Assembly (NCBI GenBank): GCA_014904985.1
Contig: MU128960.1
Span: 62,001-126,000, forward strand
Source of the DNA: Hydnum rufescens UP504
Taxonomy: Eukaryota > Basidiomycota > Agaricomycetes > Cantharellales > Hydnaceae
Direction of reading: 5' to 3'
DNA length: 64,000 nucleotides
How positions within the stretch are numbered: position 1 is the first letter of the stretch; every line of letters starts with the position of its first letter. A model generated the notes under the pieces. That model did no database searches, was not told where the DNA came from, and saw only the letters and a program-made list of their open reading frames with translations. The position numbers and the translations under genes are program-made. Below, piece by piece: positions 24,191 through 36,069 of this stretch.

Positions 24191-26216
24191 AGTGAGGGCA
24201 AAAATAACAGTTATTGACCGTATTGATCTGATGACCTTGTGTCAACAGTGTGTGGTATTCTGGGTCTATTGTTGCACAATTTCGAGGGGGAAGCTGCTTC
24301 TGAAATTTGCGAAGGCCTGAGCCTGCTCCAGCATCGAGGCCAAGATGCATGTGGGATTGTAACATGTGGGGCTAAAGGCCGATTTTTCCAATGTAAAGCA
24401 AATGGTATGGTTCGTGATGTATTTGATGCAAAAAGCCTATCAACTCTCTCTGGTGGAATGGGTGTCGGGCATGGTAAGTTGTGGATCCATTCTTCTCCAC
24501 CGCAGACCTCATCGATATGCCGTCCTAGTACGATACCCGACTGCGGGATCGTCTGCCTATGCCGAGGCCCAGCCCTTCTATGTCAATTCTCCATACGGTA
24601 TCGTATTTGCCCATGTGAGACGATTATGCATCACCATAGATTTGGTCTGACTGGTCCATCTTGTTTTTAGAACGGAAATCTCATTAACACGCGAGAGCTC
24701 AAGGCTTTCCTGGATGCTGATGCCCACCGACATATCAACACCGACAGCGATTCAGAGCTGCTCCTCAACGTTTTTGCCAATAACTTGCAGAAAACAGGGA
24801 AATTCCGTATTAATGAAGAAGATATCTTCACTGCGATTGGAGGTTTGATGGTCCAAGTAAAGGGGGCATACGCCTGTGTGGCAATGCTTGCTGGCTTTGG
24901 TATCATTGCTTTCCGAGATCCAAATGGTATTCGACCAGTGGGTATGGCAGCACGAAGGCGGCCAATCACTGGCCCAACGGACTATCTCTTCTCTAGCGAG
25001 AGTGTCGTTGCAGATGCCTCAGGTTTTTCCGACTGGGAGGACGTGAAACCAGGTAAGACCAATCATGCTTCAATTGCTTAACAGCCAGATAGTAATACCT
25101 TCATCGTAGGGGAGGCTATTATCATCACTCGGGAGCGCGTAACTCGCCGGCATTTAATGCCTTCGGCCACTTTTGCTCCGGATATCTTCGAATATGTGTA
25201 CTTTGCGCGACCTGATTCAGTACTGGACGGTGTCAGCGTGTACCGCAGTCGAATGGCGATGGGCGAGATGTTAGCAGAAAATGTCAAAAGGGTTTTAGCT
25301 GCGGAGAACTTGGAAGTGGACGTTGTTATTCCTGTCAGCGATTTTTCGTATTCATAGTGTTTAGTCTCCACTAACACTGTTGGTGCAGGTACCTGATACA
25401 AGTCGAGTGGCGGCCCTGGAACTCGCCCAAAGGCTCAAGATTCCATACCGAGAAGGTTTCGTCAAGAATCGTTATGTTGGTCGGACGTTCATTATGCCTG
25501 GGCAGCAAACGCGGAGCAAGAACGTACGGAAGAAGTTGAATGCAATGGCCCTTGAGTTTGTGAACAAAGCAGTATTACTTGTGGATGGTCAGTCACATCC
25601 GTACTGTCCGCGGGCCGTTGTTCATGATACACATAAAAGATTCCATTGTCCGCGGAACCACTTCTAAGGAAATCATTCAAATGGCAAAAGACGTCGGAGC
25701 GAAGAAAGTAATTGTGGCCTCTTGTGCTCCACCCATTCGGTATCTCGGTTGACCCTGTTTCGTATGTTGTCAGATTTACTCATAATGTCCAACAGGCATT
25801 CGAATGTGTACGGAATCGACATGCCATCTCCCGCTGAGCTCGTTGCTTATGGACGAACAACGCCAGAGATTGCCGAAGCAATAGGCGCCGATCTCGTCAT
25901 CTTTCAAACTCTTCCGGATCTTATTGCGTCCGTGCAACAGTTCAATCCTTCCCTTAAAGCATTCGACTGTTCAGTTTTCTCGGGGGAGTATGTAACGGGT
26001 GGCGTCAACGAAGAGTACCTCAGTCGTATCGACACCATGCGAAGCGAAAATGCAAAGCGCAAGGTTGGATCTGTAGTCCCCGATAGAGTGGAAGCTGCAG
26101 AGATGGCTCCGGGCCGCAACGGACCACTAAATGGTGCTGATGAGACCATTGGGTTATACAACAGCTGGACAGCCATGTCCCCAAATGAGCGAGCGAATCG
26201 CGCAATTGTTTCTTGA
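24191..26216 (+). CDS. ADE4: Amidophosphoribosyltransferase (purine synthesis step 1)
   Basis: Transfers glutamine amide nitrogen to PRPP. The glutaminase half begins with catalytic Cys2 ([15 protein letters not shown]), then [26 protein letters not shown] and RPVGMA-type loops. The PRTase half has [53 protein letters not shown] (PRPP loop) and [13 protein letters not shown]. About seven in-phase introns. Because Cys must follow Met, the only fitting start joins A at 24191 to TG at 24249-24250 across a 57-nt intron (24192-24248, GTGAGG...CAACAG): the start codon is split. No in-frame ATG exists in exon 2 near the cysteine. The stop is at 26214-26216. Confidence 0.95.
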
Positions 26217-26304
26217 TAGCAATCCTTGGTCTCGAGGTTCTTGATTGTACATTCTCTTACTCAGCATACATACAAGTGTATCAGTAACACCAATAGATGG
26301 GATA

Positions 26305-26972
26305 TTAGTCTTCGTCACCGGAGTCAACATCTTCGATCTCATCTGCTTCAGCAGCTTTTTGTTGTGCCTTGATCCCAGCCGACAGGTTCAGAGTCCCGTC
26401 CCCATTCTTCTGGGACGCCAGGCGTTGTCCTGAAAATATTAAGAGCTTAACTAGAGCGAAGTAAAAATACAATGCAAGACACGGACGAATGAGAGTATGT
26501 ATTGATTCTTGTGTCTTTCGATCAAGCTTTGCAAGTTTTTTCTCCATGTCGCGCTTGAGATCCCAGTTGGCCCGTTTCGGGGCAATATTGAACAAGTCCT
26601 AGGCATGAATTCATAAGCGTCTATTACTATGAGTAGTAACGCAAGAAAAGTGTAACAAACTAGTTCCTGAGCCCTTCTTTCCTCGTCCTCAGCAATGATT
26701 TTTTCAGCTAACCCTTCTACCTGTTTCTCCACCGTGTCTTCTGGTTCGTCATCTTGGGCATGCTTTCGTAACGTCCGCGTTTCAGGGTCAAAATTGCGCT
26801 GTTTGAATCGGAATGTTCCTCTGGTTCATGCATTGGTTCGGTTGGAGTAGCAAAGGCAGTTCGCGGTCTGAACTCACCCTTCCTCTGCGTTGGGAGCCCC
26901 TTGTCCAAGTTTACGCTGGCGAAGGGCAATCAGACGTTCCTTGCGAGACTCGGAGGCAGCGGCCAGCGACAT
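26305..26972 (-). CDS. cwf18: Spliceosome-associated Cwf18/CCDC12-like protein
   Basis: Nuclear component of the Prp19/NTC-associated complex. Exons read MSLAAASESRKERLIALRQRK, GEFRPRTAFATPTEPMHEPEEHSDS, RNFDPETRTLRKHAQDDEPEDTVE, EKQVEGLAEKIIAEDEERRAQE, DLFNIAPKRANWDLKRDMEKKLAKLDRKTQESIHTLIR, QRLASQKNG and finish DEIEDVDSGDED. The DLFNIAPKRANWDLKRD block and the acidic C-terminus are diagnostic. Small and charged, with four or five introns. Divergent from the elongin-A gene with 65 bp between starts. Confidence 0.93.
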
Positions 26973-27037
26973 AGGGTTTAGGCAAACCCCGAAACGGAAG
27001 TAAACCCCCATCCATTTTCCACCATCCAGGCCAAGAG

Positions 27038-28100
27038 ATGCCCGTTAGATCTCTCTCCGAGTTGGCATTGCGCTCAATTCTCCTGCACCTGGATGGCCTT
27101 AATAGTCTGGGCACTATTCCATATAGACTTGCCAAGCCTATCCTAATGCAATGTCAACCTGAACAGCTCATGGAGATTGAAAGGAACTCTCCAGTAAGTC
27201 TTCCGTTCTGTTTGACTGTTGCAAGCGCCAATCATCTAGCCATCGTTGTCTAGCATTTAAAAGTAGACGACCAAGGTTTGCATTTCGATTGCACTTTTTC
27301 TCACGACCCACGCTCATTGCTTTCCGGTCGCATCAGAAATATGGGAAGAACTTTGTGTGAAGAGATTTGACATCCAACGGGATAAGGAAGGTTATCCAAC
27401 CCCTAAATCGTGGAGAAAATATTACCATGTACGCCTTCACATCTTCAGAATTTAGAATTTATCATTGTAGTTCTAATGCGACCATTTTAGGTGGCATTGG
27501 CAAGGGAGAAACAATTAGAGGAAGAGGCGGGACTGAGAATTCGCAGCAAATATCAGGCGCTGGAAGCCCAGAAACAGGAAAGGAGATTGGTTTTCACCGC
27601 CGCCAATGTCCCACCGATGAAACGTGCGAGAACGAATGGTTGTGAGTTGATCCCACATATATCGTCCTTGGGATATGGGTTACACAGCATATTATCCTTT
27701 AGGGGGAAAGAATCCTGCCCCAAAGACCCTGTACGAGAAAGCTAGGTCGGAGACAATGCGGAAGGCTGGGTTATTCGCGGCCGCCAAACCCTTTCCTCCG
27801 GGACCTTCACGAACAGCAACAAGTCCACCTGCGGGAACGAACATTATTCCGACACTAAGACGGCCCCCCGCCGGAACATCCCAAATCAACCTTACCAAGC
27901 CCATGCATATTCCACGTGCCCCTTCAGAGAAATCCATATTCTCCCCCTCATCCCCCACATCTCCGATTTCAATCAAACTGTCTGAGACTAAACAGGCAGG
28001 ATCACCTCCACGTCCAATCCCCCACGTTCCGCCTGCCAATGCACTCTTTATACCTAAACACAAGTCTCTGTCGCAATTGCCCTCGCGCGTGCGTTCGTAG
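27038..28100 (+). CDS. Elongin-A-like protein
   Basis: The N-terminal part, MPVRSLSELALRSILLHLDGLNSLGTIPYRLAKPILMQCQPEQLMEIE, is the elongin A (RNA polymerase II SIII subunit A) domain with its elongin C-binding and F-box-like helices. It continues WEELCVKRFDIQRDKEGYPTP and a basic helix ALAREKQLEEEAGLRIRSKYQALEAQKQER. The C-terminal half is low complexity (Pro/Ser/Lys rich) and ends LPSRVRS. Such proteins act with elongin C in transcription elongation or as a Cul3/Cul5-type ligase adaptor; only the domain is seen here. Three introns. Tail to tail with YMR1. Confidence 0.88.
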
Positions 28101-28403
28101 CTTAACCTCTGATATTTGTACCTGTTCTGCATCACATCCTGCATGTTGTATATACCGATCATCCTCGACTCCCGACTCGTGTTGTGTTTGTTCGATTGTA
28201 AGGATTCATACACGCAGGCTCATTCGAATCTGTCTCAGCCTTCCTCTCTAGAATATTGCAATTCGTGTACAAGATCTTATCGCTCATGACAAGATACATG
28301 GCTCTTACATACAGCCACAATATGTTGTCCCCATTATACGAATAGTCCAGGTGCGCCCTGCAGACACACATTCCAAAAATTTTGGTGGATACATACCGCC
28401 TGC

Positions 28404-31400
28404 TCAGCCCAGGAACCCCACTCCTAAGGGATCTAGTTCTCTCCCACCGGGATGTGTAATCGTAGCGTCGAATTGTTTTGTTTTGAATGATTCAGAATGT
28501 GCTAATGGAGGGCTGGGAGATGGTCGACTGGGTAAAAACGAAGGGGAGGCAGTGGTAGAGGGATATATCGAGATGTCCAGAACTGACGACCCTTCCGAAG
28601 AAGTTGGCCACGACCCCGACGAGGACGCGAGAGCTGGTTGAGGTACCTTCCCAGTTTGGGGGTTGGGAGAAGAGGATGATGACGATCGTGGCGGTAGCAA
28701 TGGATGTGCTGCAGCTGATGCAGGCAAAGAGGAAGCAGAGGCCCACGAGGAGGAAGACGATGAGGACACACTAGAAGTCGGATCTACCGGTAAATGGAGT
28801 GATTCTAGTCCACTGCGAGCCTGAGCGACGGGTTGGTTTTCTGACATGCTTGGACCGGGATTCGACCAGGGGTCGGCTAGTTCCAGGGGCTCTGATATTG
28901 CAGTAACCCACCCCCGGCTAGACGTCCATTCCCGGTCCGATTGATCCCCGTTATTGGTTGGTGATACTGAAGGAGCTAATAACGTGCTGTTATTGCGGGA
29001 CCTGAACGAGCCGGTTTCTTGCAATTCGCCACTCTGCACTCCACGGCCGGAGCTGTTCCCACCCCCACCACCTCCAGCGAATTCCTTTGTCGCTCCCTCA
29101 TAGACGTCGTGCACAGCGGAAAGTGCTGCAGTAGCATTAGACGATATCTGGGCCCACATGGATTTCATTCCGCTGGTACTTAGGCCACCTATGGGAGTGC
29201 GACGTCCAGGGGAGGGTGATTGAACGGCAGGAGGGCCACTACCAGCCGAGAACGGCCATAAGCTGTCCGGTAACCTCGGCGAAGGAGCTCTTGGCAGTGG
29301 AAAGCTCATGGAAGACGGTGTCGAAGGCGACGCCACTTCATCCGAAATGGCAATCGCTGGATATGGGGGAGATTCCGAAATTAGAGGGTCGTCAGCTGAT
29401 CCGTCGACAGAACCAGGAATGGCGACACCGCTGACTTCGGATGTTACTATTCGCCCGTTCATGTCGTCTTCACTCCGTCCATATAATTCGTGCCAAAAAC
29501 GCACATCCTTCGGATTTGGTAATAGGACACCCATGTCTGACGTGCCACCCAATTGATCCCGAGCATCCAGTGTAGGATCGTAATCCGGATTGATCAAATG
29601 TGATCGTTCCGAGTCCGAATTCAGTAGGTCCCAAACAGATTGAAGACGTAGATAAGCAGGTTGCGCGCCGGGTTCAAGTGGTACGCGTCGTTCCCGTTCG
29701 TTATTGAACAAGAATGTGCCGAATTGGCATGAATAAAGGTGATAGTGGAGGCGTTCGAGGAACCGTTCGTTGAATTCGAACCTTGTTGGAAACTGACGCT
29801 GGATTTGGCGGACACACTCCAGAAACTGGTGGAATACAGGACTGGTCTCCTTGAGGTGTGACGGGGAGACGATCTTGTTTTGAACCGAGGCAAGGAACGC
29901 TTGGGGTCCATCGGCTGATCCTTCAGATGATGGGGTGAGGAAGAATTTCTCGGACGAAAGGTGGCCGCATCTATCTGCGAATCTGTGGCCGAACGATATC
30001 CAGTCCTTTTCGATCAGTACTTGGAAACCGTGATACGTCCGAAAGTAAGGATCAAGACATAGCTGAGCCAGAGTGGAGAGCTGGGCCGTCCGATCCCAAC
30101 CATCAGAACAATGTATGAGAACATGCGACGAGTTAATATGGATATTTCGAACGATGACACTCGCTCCGTCCAATAGGGCAGAGATATGTTTCAGCCAACC
30201 AGATTGTCGAAGAGCCTGTCTATTGATGACCCCGGATTTCTCTTCAGTCCCATCGACACCAGGTACAGGTATAGAGGCATCAGCATCACGGAGGGCATCG
30301 GTTACTTTGGCAAGCGAATCCCGCATAGCGTGAATGTTATCAACGCCAAGATAGACCTTGCGACCCTCCTTGTAATAGTCCATGTTCTCCGTTCCACCTC
30401 CTCTAACAACATTTGCCACGCCACTCGTACCAGATCGGGCGTCAATGATAAGGTTTGTGGCAGTCGCGCCGTACACAGCGGAGGAGGAACGTTGGGGAGG
30501 TGAGGCGTAGGGAGACAAAATAAGATGATGAGACTGGAAGATTGCCTCTACAAGTTTCTCATCCTGGACAGATCTACTATTTGTCAGTCCAACGGTAGGT
30601 TGACTTGATCTTGTGATGGAAGACTAGACACCAAACGTGAGATAGATGCAGCGCTTCGACTATACAACACACACACATGATTGTTCCAATGCAAATATAC
30701 TAGGGCTGGAATTCGTGACTTGCTCCGAAACTTGCCGCCGTGAGCAAGCACCGCGTCACTAATTTTTGCAGGAACGACCAGGCGGGCTGGATACGTAGGA
30801 CAGAACTGAGAGCATGTTGGCAATATTCAGTTTCCACCATTAGACGTTCGCTCACACTGTAGTCTTTGTTGATGTCAGTGAACCGCCAGGCCTTAGTTCT
30901 GGAACCAACACCCATGCGCGCAAACTCTTCGCGAGGATTATATAGAGACCATCCATCGTTGCTGGTGAACGGTGGATTGGGTTGATAATAAAAGGCGTAC
31001 ATATTGTACACAGATGCTAGTAACCAGATTTTAATTTATATCCGTCGAGTGAACCAAGAAGCACTTACAAGTTACTGTAAGTTCCTTTACACTTTCAAAT
31101 ACATCATAGGCGTCCCTATCCTTGTTGAAGACAAGGGTGAAGTATTCGAACGTTCGGGTTCGAAAGGCAATTGGAGACTGGCCATAGAGCGACAATGGCA
31201 GCCGCACAACGGTAGAAATCAGGGGATAGGGGACCTTGAGGATCCATTAGAAGGTGCCCCAAGTTTGCTGTGAAATACCAAGACTCACCCAAATTTCCTG
31301 GTCCCCGGAAGGATCAGGATGCTTGAAAATGAGATGGTGTGCCGTGAGGTGAAGCGTCCCTTCCACGCGCAACCCTGGTTTGTTGTATTGGACACGATCC

Positions 31401-31483
31401 ACCTGAAAATCAAAGAGAACATTGAGAATAGGTTGGCACAAAACCAGGCCGTCAGGTACCTTGGCAATCCGAATGGCATCCAT
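28404..31483 (-). CDS. YMR1: Myotubularin phosphoinositide 3-phosphatase
   Basis: Removes the 3-phosphate from PI3P and PI(3,5)P2 on endosome and vacuole membranes. It starts MDAIRIAKVPDG (an upstream in-frame start at 31522 is possible). PH-GRAM domain: VEGTLHLTAHHLIF, then TRTFEYFTLVFN. Phosphatase domain: WSLYNPREEFARMG, YSFCPTYPARLVVP, YLHWNNH, GRKVYLGVDNIHAMRDSL. The P-loop is HCSDGWDRTAQL (C-x5-R), followed by YHGFQVLIEKDWISFGHRFADRCGH. A long 3' exon adds a Ser/Pro-rich low-complexity tail of about 270 residues. All catalytic residues are present. Confidence 0.95.
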
Positions 31484-31570
31484 GGCCACCAGCAGTAGAG
31501 AATGCTCAGGGTCCGTGTCCACCGGAATTTGCCGTATCGCATATACGGAATGAGGAGGCTGTCGCGAACA
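31484..31570. promoter_or_regulatory. Short divergent intergenic region between YMR1 and IZH
   Basis: Only 87 bp separate the two chosen start codons (48 bp if the upstream YMR1 ATG is used), so both promoters and leaders must overlap the neighbouring gene or this segment. Confidence 0.6.
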
Positions 31571-32922
31571 ATGCCCTCTAAAAGATCCCCGACCAGCAAA
31601 GACAATGCTTTGACGCTAAGCTGGGATGAGTTGCCTGAATGGGTATGATTTGAGAGTCTCCACGAATTCTGCATAGAACATTGAACTATCTCTCCCTTCC
31701 GCGTGGTTGCAGATGAAGGATAATGAGTATATACAACGGTTTGTCAATCACTTGTGTTGTTATGGCTTCTATCCTTTGGTTGTGTTTAACGTGATCTCTG
31801 TAGAGGATATCGGAAGTACGTGCATTGACGTGTTCATATCAATATGCATCCCGCCCTCTCATTCTCTCTGGCACTAAAGAGAGCTTCGGACGATCAGAGG
31901 ATGTATCTCCTCTGTTTATGGGTACTTTCATAATGAGACCGTCAATATACACTCCCATTTGGGAGGAGCTGCTTTGTTCTGTTTCCTCGCTCTGGTGACC
32001 CACCCTTATGTCCTTTCAGTTCATCGAAGTGTGACTTGGAAGGATATAATGGGCATGTATGTCTTCATTGGTGCTGCTGTATTCTGCCTCCTTTCATCTG
32101 CGACATACCACTGCTTGACCTGTCATTCTCGTGACGTTGCAAAGCGGTGCCACGCTCTGGACTACGCCGGAATTGTCGGTGTGTCTTTACTGTAACACCT
32201 TGTGTGTGTCCACGCGCGTGGGGCTCATGTGCAGGGATATTCGTTAATTATCCCAGTGCTCATAGTCGGGTTCGTGAGAGTCAGTCACCAACGGTTTCTG
32301 TGGATTCATTTTCCGACTTCTTGTGCAGGTCATTTTTCCCTACTCTGCATTATGGATTTTTTTGCGACCCTTTGCCGCACAACGTATATCTCGCGTGCAT
32401 ATGCTCCGCCGGCCTCGGTAGGTAGCTGCTGTACGAACTTCATATGTACTCAAAATTAATCCTCCACAACGTCATAGTGGCTGCGTACATCGTCCTTTCG
32501 CCAACGTACTCAACACCAACATATCGGCGGGCTCGCACCACGGTTTTCGTATCACTTGGATTGGTAGGGATCATTCCCGTTACACACGGTCTCTTTGCGG
32601 TTGGGTTTTCCCGTCTAAGTGACGAAATGGGATTATTATGGATCTTGCTGAGTGCCGCGTGCTACCTAAATGGTGCTCTCATCTAGTTGCGTATCTCTTT
32701 TGTTGCCCATCGATCGGTCCCACTAATCGCGTTCTGTTTCCGGACACAAACAGCGCCAGCCGCGTGCCAGAGCGATGGTACCCTGGAACATTCGACATAT
32801 TCGGATCCAGCCACCAGATCTTTCACATACACGTACTCTTTGCGGTTGTCGCGCATTATCTCAGCCTCTTGACTGCAATCAACCACCGCCACGGTCTACA
32901 CGGCGGTGTATGTCTTGTATAG
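31571..32922 (+). CDS. PAQR/Izh family membrane protein (adiponectin-receptor/hemolysin III type)
   Basis: Seven-helix membrane protein of the Izh family, linked to zinc and sterol homeostasis in yeast. Exon 1 (31571-31642, 24 codons) ends SWDELPEW and joins MKDNEYIQ, then RGYRKLRTIRGCISSVYGYFHNETVNIHSHLGGA over short exons. The zinc-site residues of the family are visible: SATYHCLTCHS, ALDYAG, then GSSHQIFHIHVL near the C-terminus (H-x3-H). Hydrophobic segments are regularly spaced. It ends GLHGGVCLV. About eight introns. Confidence 0.92.
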
Positions 32923-33075
32923 AGTTAGAACTATAGAAACGGATTTTGTACGAAGTCACACTTGACACCCAGAGGCGTATGACACGAAACTACTTGATGC
33001 CACCATTTACTTGTTTCGGAAATCTCTTTAATAAGGCTCGAATCATCTTAGAGAACCTGAGGGTTGTCACTCGTG

Positions 33076-34137
33076 TCAAATTTGCCCACACATTACGATT
33101 AAAAATTCACCAACGCACCAAAACCAATTCAACACGTTGAGAAGCACATTCCCGATACCAAAGATGACATACAGAGTAAATGGTATCTGATCGCGAATAG
33201 ACTGCATGGTATAGAAGACGTCTATGCTCTGGTTGTACCAATAATAATTTTTAGTTGGCACCGTGGGAGGGAGGATCACGATCGCTATACCTACATTATA
33301 TCCTCCATAGATAATGCGAACTCCAAAAAAGGTGGTAATGAGGATGATACCATTGACTAGTTGGAGGTTGCCCCCGGTCATGCCAAATTTGTCAAGGAAC
33401 CTGCGAAATGGAATTTCATTCGTACTTCCCAGAGTGGAACTTCCTGCAGGCATATGCATGACTTACCAATGGAAATCAAGAAAAGGAGTAGAGAGCTCCC
33501 AGAGCAGAAATGTGGCCCCATAGTAAGCCAAGAATGGGTGCTGAAAGAAAAAAATTAATACGTTCTCTAACACATCCGGCCTACACGGAGATGACATTGA
33601 CATACGTAGATGTTTGCATATATCATAAAACACAAGATGGCATGGGCCACGAACCCAAAATCTGTAAAAGCAATGCAAGACTGAACCGAATCCCACGCGA
33701 AGCTAGTCAATCATATTCAGTCCTTGTGGGATGGCGCCTAAGCGTAAAAACCACAAAAAAAAACCTCACTAGCCAGTGGATATCCCAAATACATCTCCGA
33801 GGGCGGGGTCCCAACCAAAGGCCTTGTCACCCTCAAGCTCCGGAGACTGATTAAGCTTGGCCCGCAGGGCGAGGGGAATAATGATAAGTGCATGAACTAG
33901 AGAGACCACGTGGAGATCCCAACTCTTCCGAGCGCCACGCTGAAGGCTGGAATAGGTCCGAGGAAAGAGGTAGGATGAGATGGGGCCAGAAAAGGATTCA
34001 ACGACGTGGAAGCCGATGGCACTCAAGAGGACTGTGCCGAAATACGCCGGGAGGTGGGAAAGGCTGAAGGAGGTCGCGAGGACCTGTGATATTGGCTCTA
34101 GGAGCGAGTCTAGCCGTGAGCTCGCCATCGAACTCAT
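33076..34137 (-). CDS. TLC-domain membrane protein (TMEM56/TLCD4-like)
   Basis: Starts MSSMASSRLDSLLEPISQ. A TLC (TRAM-Lag1-CLN8) domain follows: LPAYFGTVLLSAIGFHVVE, SWDLHVVSLVHALIIIPLAL, GYFLWDSVQSCIAFTDFGFVAHAILCF, HPFLAYYGATFLLWELSTPFLDFHWFLDKFGM, GIILITTFFGVRIIYG and a last membrane segment ending VLNWFW. The paired WELSTPFLD and HxxH-like region suit the family, which is implicated in lipid trafficking or sensing; substrate unknown. Five or six introns. The last codons after NWFW are less certain. Confidence 0.88.
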
Positions 34138-35196
34138 GGGAAGCTGCGTCAAGCCCAGTGGCACTCGTGGCACTAAATAGGATCCTGGAATCTATTATCT
34201 TCGTTCGATTGCCATATGATAATAAGACATTGGGCTTTCCAGCCACTAAAATTCATATACCAGGGACACTGTCAATTATCTGTTGCTGCAACAGTGTAAT
34301 TGCCGTTTCCTCTCAGTCGTGGACAGCCGAACTCGTGAAACCTTTCCCGAGCCTAATGGCGACTTTTAACAAATATGCTCATGCACACATATCCTTATAT
34401 TATTTTTCTCAAGTCCCGAAAATTGCCTGGAGACCCAAATTTAAGCACCCAGGGTCAGTGAGGGCTGTCAATGAGATCCTCAATTTTACATCGAATCCCT
34501 CATGATTTTTGGAGCATATTTATGGTATCATTTTACCATATTCGTGCGTGCCAAGTTTGACAAATGGGGTTCTCTAGCTACATTCCTCTTAGTCCAAAGG
34601 CACAACGAACGCAGACGGAGCGGCTAGCGAATGAAGAAGTAGCCGAGTCGGCCAGTGCCGGATTTGCTTCCGACTGTCGCAGGGGAGACTTGAGGAATCT
34701 TACTAGGAACTTTCTTTCCCCATCCACCCATCTGTGCGCGGTCATACCTGCCACCCTCACGCACCGAGATCGGCGAAGCAATTGCTTCGCAATCTCTCAC
34801 ATAGCCGTGCCAGTAGGTACAAAGTGTTTTGGTCGACGAGCGAACACTCCCTAGCAAATGATTTTGGCAATTTCGTGGCAATCACACCGTAACAAACGAG
34901 TGCAGACAGACGACCAGAGTTCTGGCCTGATTTTGTCAAATTTTCAAATACCATTATCAAGATTCAAGAACTACGATGAGAACGAATCATCTAAGACGCA
35001 ACAACTCGTAGGCCTCGAGTCCCCGCGCACTCTCGACCCCGTCTTACGTTACACCATCAAGCTCAAATTCTACCTGCAGGAGCTGCTTCCTTTTACACCT
35101 CTTCCACCGTCCCTCCCTCAGGATGCTGAAGGCCTTCAGGCGATTAGATAATGGAAAACCGAACTTGTCTCCACAGGGCATTAAAGGAATTGAGCT
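34138..35196. other. Intergenic, weak ORF only
   Basis: An ORF at 34858-35151 (+) contains LDPVLRYTIKLKFYLQELLPF, which looks protein-like. It matches no family I recognise and runs into the cupredoxin 3' end. No other gene supported. Confidence 0.35.
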
Positions 35197-36069
35197 CTAC
35201 AGTATCAAGCCAACCCCCATCGCCACCCCCACGAGCGACACAAAGACCACACTCTCCGCAGACGACAGCTTGGGAAGTGCTCCACTTTTGGGGGTCGACG
35301 AGGCAGTGGATGTAGTTGTCGGGACAGTGCTCGTGGAGTTCGAAGTTGTGGTGCCCAATGCGAGTGCTTTTGCCTGGGAGGGGAAGGGTTTCAGACATGT
35401 AGCCAGACAGTCATCCATAGCCAGTGAAGAACGTACCAGGAATGCCGCGAAGGTATTATTCCCAGTTGTAGGGGCATTGACTGCTCCGACCATGCCCTTT
35501 TCACAGTGCGGTTCTTGAGCACAGAAGAACCAGAGAGGCGAGGTCTCATTGATTGTGATAGTATACGCTGAAAGCAATTGCCAATCAATACGCCACCCAC
35601 GATTAAGGATATTCGCTCACTTGGGAAAGTGGTAGCATTGGCAGCGACTGGTATACTGCGGAGATAACGTGAATGTCAAGCATTCCCATGTGATGAATGT
35701 GCACTTACAATCCCGAATTCACCACCGTCCCAGAAGAAGCGTTCAGGGATGGGGTACATGGTGAGGAGAACGTTGACTGAGTTACAGTCTAGGGAACACA
35801 ACTTTGATTATGAAATGAGTCGCTGGAAGGGGGGTACGGAATGCATACGTGGTTTCTGGCGTGGAACTCGAATGTTACGGTATCCCCGACGCTGGAGGTG
35901 AAATTGGCTGGGCTGAACACAAGAGTTCCATTAAGCCCGACGACTACTCTCTGGTCGGCCTAATGATGACAAGGTAAGAACCAATCCTGGCGACGAAAAA
36001 AAGAAGGCAACGCACTGCAAAAGCAGAGGCCGCAGAAGAGGCCAAAGCGAGGATGAGTGATAACCGCAT
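35197..36069 (-). CDS. Secreted GPI-anchored cupredoxin-like protein (copy 1)
   Basis: Signal peptide MRLSLILALASSAASAFA, then ADQRVVVGLNGTLVFSPANF, SVGDTVTFEFHARNH (first His ligand), STFSPPCTPS, and after an intron SPLWFFCAQEPHCEKGMVGAVNAP, holding the C-x5-H-x4-M copper ligands of plastocyanin-like domains. The Ser/Thr-rich stalk and hydrophobic tail (VVFVSLVGVAMGVGLIL) fit a GPI anchor signal. The family is common on basidiomycete cell surfaces; role unknown. Four introns. A related gene lies at 38508-39444 in the same orientation. Confidence 0.9.

Noticed and set aside
34086..34505. 139-codon plus-strand ORF
   Set aside because: It overlaps the first exon of the TLC gene on the opposite strand and has no domain or splice continuation.
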